DNA of 49,886 nt from Vicinamibacteraceae bacterium. GTDB lineage: Bacteria; Acidobacteriota; Vicinamibacteria; Vicinamibacterales; UBA8438. The notes beneath the pieces were generated by a model. The model was not told where the DNA came from, searched no databases, and was given only the letters and a program-made list of their open reading frames with translations. Positions within the stretch are counted from its first letter, which is position 1; each line of letters opens with the position of its first letter. A program made the translations under genes and the position numbers. The stretch is taken from positions 1 to 49,886 of the forward strand of contig JAAXGX010000097.1 in NCBI GenBank assembly GCA_012271165.1, read 5' to 3'. Shown piece by piece: positions 45,539 through 49,886 of this stretch.

Positions 45539-46374
45539 GGGCGTCGGCGTTGGTACTCGGCTGCGCCCTGGCCGCCGCGCCGGCCGCGGCGCAGGGGTCG
45601 GGCGTGACGGCCGGCGCCGCGGACGCCCCGATCACGGTGACGACGCGCGTGCGCCACGTCACGACCGTGGTCCTGCCGGCCGCGGCGGAGATCGTCGATG
45701 TCGTCGTCGGCGACTCGGAGTACTGGGACGTGTCGGCCGCGGCGCATCTAGCCTTCGTCCGGCCGCTGGTCGAGGACGCGCGGTCGAACCTCGTGCTGTT
45801 GACGGCGACCGGGAACCTCGTGCCGCTGCTGGTGGTCGAGCGGTCCGACGCGCCGGTGGACGCTGTCGTCCGGGTCGGTTCGGCGCCGTACGGAGCCGGG
45901 GCTGCCACTTCCAGACCGATGCCGGACGCCGATCCGGTGCTGGCGTCGGCCGCGGCGGTCGAGGCGACCGCCGCAAGGGTGGCCGCTGCCTGGGAGTCGG
46001 TCGCCGCGGCCGAGAAGCGCGCAGCCGAGCGGGCCGAAGCGGCCCGGACCGGCGCACGGGAACGGCTCGACGCCAGGCGGGAGGCCTACCCGCGTCAGGC
46101 GCGCTTCGACTACCGCTGGCCGGAGGAGGCGGCGCGGTATCCGTGGCTCGTCGAGGCGATGTGGCACGACGGCCGGCGCACGTTCCTGCGGACGCGGGCG
46201 ATCTCGCCGGTGCTGCACGAGCGCGTCGGGGATGGTGCGCTGGAGCCGGTCGCCGTCGCGGCGGTGCTGGATGACGTGTTGCACGTCGTTCCGCGTGTGC
46301 TCGGGGACGGCGCGCTGGAAGTGGGCGGCCGGCAGCTGCCGTGGACCGTGGGGCTGAGGAAGGCGGGTCCGTGA
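45535..46374 (+). CDS. trbG: VirB9/TrbG-like protein, second copy
   Basis: The product is 279 residues with a signal peptide (residues 1-20). It aligns over its whole length with the preceding gene: VRHVTTVVLPAAAEIVDVV, GDSEYWDVSAAA, and in the C-terminal part VEAMWHDGRRTFLRTRA and VLGDGALEVGG. The helical insert (Glu/Ala/Arg-rich, residues 135-180) is present but divergent. Unlike the first copy there is no terminal membrane segment, so this is the more conventional VirB9. The start overlaps the first copy's stop (ATGA), evidence for tandem duplication and co-translation. Confidence 0.82.
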   Translation: MRASALVLGCALAAAPAAAQGSGVTAGAADAPITVTTRVRHVTTVVLPAAAEIVDVVVGDSEYWDVSAAAHLAFVRPLVEDARSNLVLLTATGNLVPLLVVERSDAPVDAVVRVGSAPYGAGAATSRPMPDADPVLASAAAVEATAARVAAAWESVAAAEKRAAERAEAARTGARERLDARREAYPRQARFDYRWPEEAARYPWLVEAMWHDGRRTFLRTRAISPVLHERVGDGALEPVAVAAVLDDVLHVVPRVLGDGALEVGGRQLPWTVGLRKAGP

Positions 46375-47687
46375 TGGTGAGCTGGAAGCAACTCGTTCAG
46401 CCTCCGTCCGGCGCGCTGCCGGGGAACCTGATCACCAAGGTGGGCATCGGCATCATCGCCGTGCTGCTGGCCGGTCTGGTGCTGAGCCAGTCGGGAGGCG
46501 ACCCGGCGTTGGACGAGACGGCCGCCGATCCAGAGGTCGTCGAGCAGGGGCTGGTGGGCCGGCTGCGGTCCCGGCTGACGCAGCTTGAGGAACGGCGGCG
46601 GTTCGAGGAGGACGACCGCGTCCGGCGCACCGCCGCCTCCGCACCGACACCGCCTGCGCCGGCCGGACCACAGGGGCTGGAAGGCGGGGTGCCGGCGGGG
46701 GCCGGGGCCGTGCCGACGGACCGCGAGGTCGAGCTGCGGGAGCGTCTCCGGCTGGAGGCGTTTGAACGGCGCACGCGGTCGCTACGCGCGCCGAGCGTCG
46801 TGCAGACGTTCCGGGACGAGCCGCGCGGGCGGGAGGCTATCCCGGCCAACGCGGCGGACCGGGATCTCCGCGAGGCGACGCCGGCGGCGGGTGGGCCGGC
46901 CGGGCTTAGCGGGGCCGTGGACGCCACGCCGCCGGCCCCTGTCGTCGTCGCTGACCGGATGCAGGCGGCGAACGCGGCGCTGCTGGAGGGGCTCGCCGGC
47001 GGTGCGGCGCCGCCGGCCCCGGCCGAACGGACCGTGCCGGGCGTGACCGGGCCGCCGGTCGGCCCCGCGGCCGAGCCCGCCGTTGTGAAGGTGCCGGCGG
47101 ACCCGGTCGGCTGGGAGCGGGTCCACGAGGGGTCGGTCCTGAGCGCGGTGCTGGTGACGCAGCTCAGCGGGGAGTTCACCGGTCCGGTCCTCGCGCAGGT
47201 GGCGATCCCGTTCTATTCGGCCGACCGGCAGCGGATTCTCGTGCCGCGGGGCGCAAGGCTGCTCGGCACGGCCGAGGCGGTCCGGCATCAGGACCAGAGC
47301 CGGCTGGCGGTCGGCTTCCACCGGCTCGTCTGGCCCGACGGCCGCTGGGTCGACCTCGCCTTCCACGGCCTGAACGCCGTCGGCGAGAGCGCGCTGGCCG
47401 ACCAGGTGGACCGGCACTACGCGTCGATGTTCGCCGCGGCCGGGGCCGTAGGCGTCCTGGCCGGGCTCACGCTCCAGGGCTCGGACCCGTACGCCGGCGG
47501 CGGGGCCGGCTTCCGCGCCGCGGCCGGGCAGGGCCTGGGCCAGTCGGCGACGCAGATCCTCGGGCGGTTCCTCAACCGCCTGCCCACGGTCACCGTCCGC
47601 GCCGGCCACCGGCTGCGCATCTGGGTGACCTCGGACTTCCTCGTACCGCGGCCGGAGCCGCACCCGGAAAGGATGTATCGGCAATGA
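46374..47687 (+). CDS. trbI: TrbI/VirB10-like protein
   Basis: The product is 437 residues from ATG 46374; GTG 46371 is equally spaced from GAGGAAGG and may be used. A short cytoplasmic tail, one membrane helix (VGIGIIAVLLAGLVLSQ, residues 23-39), a long Pro/Ala/Glu-rich periplasmic linker and a C-terminal beta-barrel domain follow. The barrel holds GSVLSAVLVTQLSGEFTGPV, the RILVPRGARLLG motif, and VRAGHRLRIWVTSDF near the end. This is the VirB10 order. It spans both membranes and links the ATPases to the VirB9 core. Confidence 0.93.
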   Translation: MVSWKQLVQPPSGALPGNLITKVGIGIIAVLLAGLVLSQSGGDPALDETAADPEVVEQGLVGRLRSRLTQLEERRRFEEDDRVRRTAASAPTPPAPAGPQGLEGGVPAGAGAVPTDREVELRERLRLEAFERRTRSLRAPSVVQTFRDEPRGREAIPANAADRDLREATPAAGGPAGLSGAVDATPPAPVVVADRMQAANAALLEGLAGGAAPPAPAERTVPGVTGPPVGPAAEPAVVKVPADPVGWERVHEGSVLSAVLVTQLSGEFTGPVLAQVAIPFYSADRQRILVPRGARLLGTAEAVRHQDQSRLAVGFHRLVWPDGRWVDLAFHGLNAVGESALADQVDRHYASMFAAAGAVGVLAGLTLQGSDPYAGGGAGFRAAAGQGLGQSATQILGRFLNRLPTVTVRAGHRLRIWVTSDFLVPRPEPHPERMYRQ

Positions 47688-48802
47688 CGAAGAACAGATG
47701 GCGCTCGCTCGTGGCCGCTGCCGTGGTGGCCGCCGCGGCCGGGACCTGGACGGCGCAGCGTGCACAGGCGTGCCTGTTCGGGTCGTGCGACTCGATCATC
47801 ATCGCCAACCAGGTGACCCAGATCGCCCACATGGTGACGCAGATCGGAAGGATGGTCGACCAGCTCCAGTCGCTCGACGGCGTGCTGGCGACGACGACGG
47901 AGCTGGTCACGTCGGACGATGTCGGCATGGGCAACATCGGCCGGCTGCGGGAGGTGACCGACGCCGAATGGCTGATCGGCCGACACGGCATCGGCTTGAG
48001 CACGAGCACCAGCCTGGGCGGTGTCGGGGCCTTCCTGCAACGGATTCCGGGCGTCACCGACGAAGCCGGCTGGCTCGACGCATTGGCTGCGCCGGGGCTC
48101 GGCGACCCGGCGTCGGCGACGGTGCTGCTCGCCGGCCGGCCGGCGACGGAGACCTCGGCGGCCGAGCCGAGCGCGTTCCGGTCGTGGACCGCCCCGAGCG
48201 GGCCGGCGTGGTCCGGCCCCGGCCGCAACGCCGCCCGCGAGGCGCTCGATGTGCTCGGCGACGTGGCCGAGGGGACGGCGACGTGGCGAACGGTGTGGGA
48301 CGACATCGAGGCGGCGCTGCCGCCGTCGGTCACGGCGGCCGACCTGCGCGGGCTGCGGCTCGCGCGCGAAGTGGCGGACCGGGTCGTGCACCTCTGGCAG
48401 CGGGCGGAGCAGCGTGCGGCGGGCGAACTGATCCACGCGCACGCCGTGGCCGAGGCCGCCTCGACGCTGACGATGCAGGTGGGCGAGTCGGCCGCGCATC
48501 TGGCGGAGCTGCGCGACGACGACCTGACGCGGACGCAGCGCGTCGACCAGGCGGCGCTCGCGAACGGCGTGACGCAGACCGAGCTGCTGCTGGCGCAGGC
48601 CCAGCTTGCCGCCTACGAGGCGGCTCAGAACGCCCGCGAGCGCTACGAGTCCGAGCATGCGCGGCGTGAGGCTGCGGCCCGTTGGCAGACCGACACCGTG
48701 CGTGCGCGGACCGAGCACGACGCCTTCATCGCGGATCTGGCGGCGGCGGAGTCCGCCGTCATCGACAGCCACCGGCACGTCCCGTCGCCGTCGGACTGGT
48801 AG
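47684..48802 (+). CDS. trbJ: TrbJ/VirB5-like protein
   Basis: The product is 372 residues with a signal peptide (residues 1-29, ending QRAQA). A short Cys pair (CLFGSC) precedes helical repeats typical of TrbJ (IIANQVTQIAHMVTQIGRMVDQL). The C-terminal part is a long charged helical region (LLAQAQLAAYEAAQNARERY and beyond). TrbJ/VirB5 proteins are minor pilus or tip components. Coupled by ATGA to trbI, it is followed by trbL, as usual for Trb operons. Confidence 0.82.
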   Translation: MTKNRWRSLVAAAVVAAAAGTWTAQRAQACLFGSCDSIIIANQVTQIAHMVTQIGRMVDQLQSLDGVLATTTELVTSDDVGMGNIGRLREVTDAEWLIGRHGIGLSTSTSLGGVGAFLQRIPGVTDEAGWLDALAAPGLGDPASATVLLAGRPATETSAAEPSAFRSWTAPSGPAWSGPGRNAAREALDVLGDVAEGTATWRTVWDDIEAALPPSVTAADLRGLRLAREVADRVVHLWQRAEQRAAGELIHAHAVAEAASTLTMQVGESAAHLAELRDDDLTRTQRVDQAALANGVTQTELLLAQAQLAAYEAAQNARERYESEHARREAAARWQTDTVRARTEHDAFIADLAAAESAVIDSHRHVPSPSDW

Positions 48803-48835
48803 TCCGGCGGCAACCTCCGGAGGAAAGACGCAGCC

Positions 48836-49819
48836 ATGATGACGCCAATCGACCTGCTGCTGATGCTCCAGCAGGCGTCCATCCTGACGAACCAGCTCAT
48901 GGCCTCGGTCGCACCCGCCGTCGCGGGGGCGGGCATGCAGCTCTGGCAAGGGCTGGCGCTGATCGTCGTCGTCTGGACCGGGGCGCAGATGGCCCTCTCG
49001 GGCCACGGCGTCAACATGGCCGCCGTGGTCCGCATGGTCATCGGGCTGTCGATCCCGCTCGGCATGCTCAGCTTCTACACCGCCGCGCTGCCGGGGACCG
49101 GCCTGAGCGTGCCGGACCTGATCACGGGAATGGGCGACTGGCTCCAGGGCATGATCGTCGCCGACGCCGGGACCGCGATGCTGGAGCAGCTCAGTCTCGC
49201 GACCGGCGTGTGGCGGGAGCTGTTCGCGGGGCAGGGGTTGTTCGGGAGCCTGGCCTCGTTCGGCTGGAACGCCGTCACGGACCTGCCGGGCGTGCTCGAC
49301 GCGGCCTTCGACCTCTTCATGACGCTCGGGCTGATGGTCGTCCTTCTCATGGGTCTGGTCGTGGTCTTCGCGCTCGGGCAGGCGCAGGTCATGTGGGCGC
49401 AGATCGCGCTCTCGATCGCGCTGGTGCTCGGCCCGGTGTTCATCCCCTGGATGCTCGTGCCGCAACTGTCCTTCCTCTTCTGGGGCTGGTTCCGGACGGT
49501 GCTCGTCTACTCGCTCTACGGGGCCATCGCGGCGGCGGTCTTCCGGGTCGTTACCGAGTTGGGGATGTTCGCCGTGCAGGGGTGGACGGGCGACGTGTCG
49601 GCCGACGTGGAGTGGGCGGGGCCGACAGGGATCCTGACCGCGATGCGCCGGGCGCTGGTGACCATCCCCTACATCGTGGCGGCGGGGTTGGCCACGCTGA
49701 AGGTCGGCGAGCTGACGCAGATGCTCGTCTCGGGTTCGGGAAATGTCAGCTCGGGCGCGTCGGGCCGCGCGGTGCAGACGGCGGCGGCGGCGCGCATGGT
49801 GGTCACGGGAGGAGTGTGA
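48836..49819 (+). CDS. trbL: TrbL/VirB6-like polytopic membrane protein
   Basis: The product is 327 residues with six or so membrane segments (for example GLALIVVVWTGAQMAL, AAVVRMVIGLSIPLGMLSF, LGLMVVLLMGLVVVFALG, IALSIALVLGPVFIPWML). The pattern is that of TrbL/VirB6, the inner-membrane channel component. A soluble Gly/Ser-rich C-terminus follows. GGAGGAAAG precedes the ATG at 48836. Confidence 0.9.
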   Translation: MMTPIDLLLMLQQASILTNQLMASVAPAVAGAGMQLWQGLALIVVVWTGAQMALSGHGVNMAAVVRMVIGLSIPLGMLSFYTAALPGTGLSVPDLITGMGDWLQGMIVADAGTAMLEQLSLATGVWRELFAGQGLFGSLASFGWNAVTDLPGVLDAAFDLFMTLGLMVVLLMGLVVVFALGQAQVMWAQIALSIALVLGPVFIPWMLVPQLSFLFWGWFRTVLVYSLYGAIAAAVFRVVTELGMFAVQGWTGDVSADVEWAGPTGILTAMRRALVTIPYIVAAGLATLKVGELTQMLVSGSGNVSSGASGRAVQTAAAARMVVTGGV

Positions 49820-49886
49820 TGGCGGCGCGTGAGTTCGCGGAGATATGGGGTGAGCAGATGCACGCGGCGCGGCATCTGCGCGTCGT
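49819..49886 (+). CDS. trbF: TrbF/VirB8-like protein, N-terminal fragment
   Basis: Only the first 22 residues lie in the window (MAAREFAEIWGEQMHAARHL and two more). The pattern Ala-x-Arg-x-(Phe/Trp)-x-x-x-(Tyr/Trp)-Gly-x-x-x-x-x-Ala-Arg is the usual TrbF start, and trbF follows trbL in canonical Trb operons. It overlaps the trbL stop by one base. The gene is cut by the window edge. Confidence 0.72.
   Translation, partial: MAAREFAEIWGEQMHAARHLRV

Larger units (their letters stand above)
34377..49886. mobile_element. Integrative and conjugative element (left part)
   Basis: One continuous block from tRNA-Lys to the window edge contains a tyrosine integrase, a CI-like repressor with divergent operator, a lambda-like replication module and a nearly complete Trb-type mating-pair formation operon. 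Genes after 37.9 kb are all on the plus strand, often with ATGA/GTGA overlaps, and their product types differ from the chromosomal metabolic genes to the left. The right boundary, coupling protein and relaxase are not in the window. No direct repeat of the tRNA can be seen here, so the exact left boundary is inferred. Confidence 0.8.

Overview
The window is high-GC bacterial chromosome. The left 34 kb are rich in secreted PQQ-type and NHL/SMP-30 beta-propellers, a secreted CocE-type hydrolase, a DUF2911 protein, a cytochrome c/copper monooxygenase-like protein, a secreted HpcH/HpaI aldolase, and a GMC oxidoreductase with a Tat-exported small subunit. That repertoire, with the paralogous secreted family of unknown function seen at two places, suggests an environmental Acidobacteriota (Vicinamibacteria-like) genome. 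This placement is inference from gene content only; no rRNA is present.

Region 1 (1-14.0 kb) is oxidative and hydrolytic catabolism at the cell envelope. A PQQ-repeat protein at the left edge is followed by a minus-strand membrane protein and NHL propeller. A plus-strand operon (4.0-10.3 kb) then carries a PQQ alcohol dehydrogenase with a lanthanide-type Asp-Tyr-Asp signature, an SMP-30 lipoprotein, a secreted unknown, a CocE-like hydrolase and a methyltransferase. A convergent minus-strand operon (14.0-10.3 kb) carries a cytochrome c/PHM-like protein, an internally duplicated DUF2911 protein and a second member of the secreted unknown family. Region 2 (14.1-20.0 kb) is a complete SOS mutasome cassette: lexA-like repressor, imuA, imuB and dnaE2. 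A Phd/RelE-type toxin-antitoxin pair sits directly behind dnaE2, and its promoter overlaps the dnaE2 stop codon.

Region 3 (20.8-34.3 kb) holds a secreted HpcH/HpaI aldolase, a serine beta-lactamase-fold hydrolase, a nucleoside 2-deoxyribosyltransferase, and a long minus-strand run. In transcription order this run is UPF0014/FetB-like permease, two FtsX-type permeases, ABC ATPase, TonB-dependent receptor, Tat-exported subunit and GMC oxidoreductase. A propeller protein and tRNA-Lys(CTT) follow.

Region 4 (about 34.4 kb to the right edge, continuing beyond it) is an integrative and conjugative element. Reading inward from tRNA-Lys it has a non-coding stretch with a perfect 12-bp inverted repeat, a PIN-domain protein with an unknown partner, a tyrosine integrase, and a CI-like self-cleaving repressor. 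A divergent operator/promoter region follows, then a Cro-size HTH protein. Next come a lambda-like replication module (HTH protein, Cys-rich protein, O-like initiator, DnaC-like ATPase), a Replic_Relax-like protein, and a mating-pair formation operon in the order trbC-trbD-trbE-virB9a-virB9b-trbI-trbJ-trbL-trbF(partial). The strongest unusual signal is inside the O-like gene: about twelve consecutive 11-bp DNA repeats phased one per helical turn. Their conserved bases rotate through all three codon positions, so the conservation is at DNA level. This looks like an origin embedded in the initiator gene, the lambda ori/O arrangement transplanted into a conjugative element.
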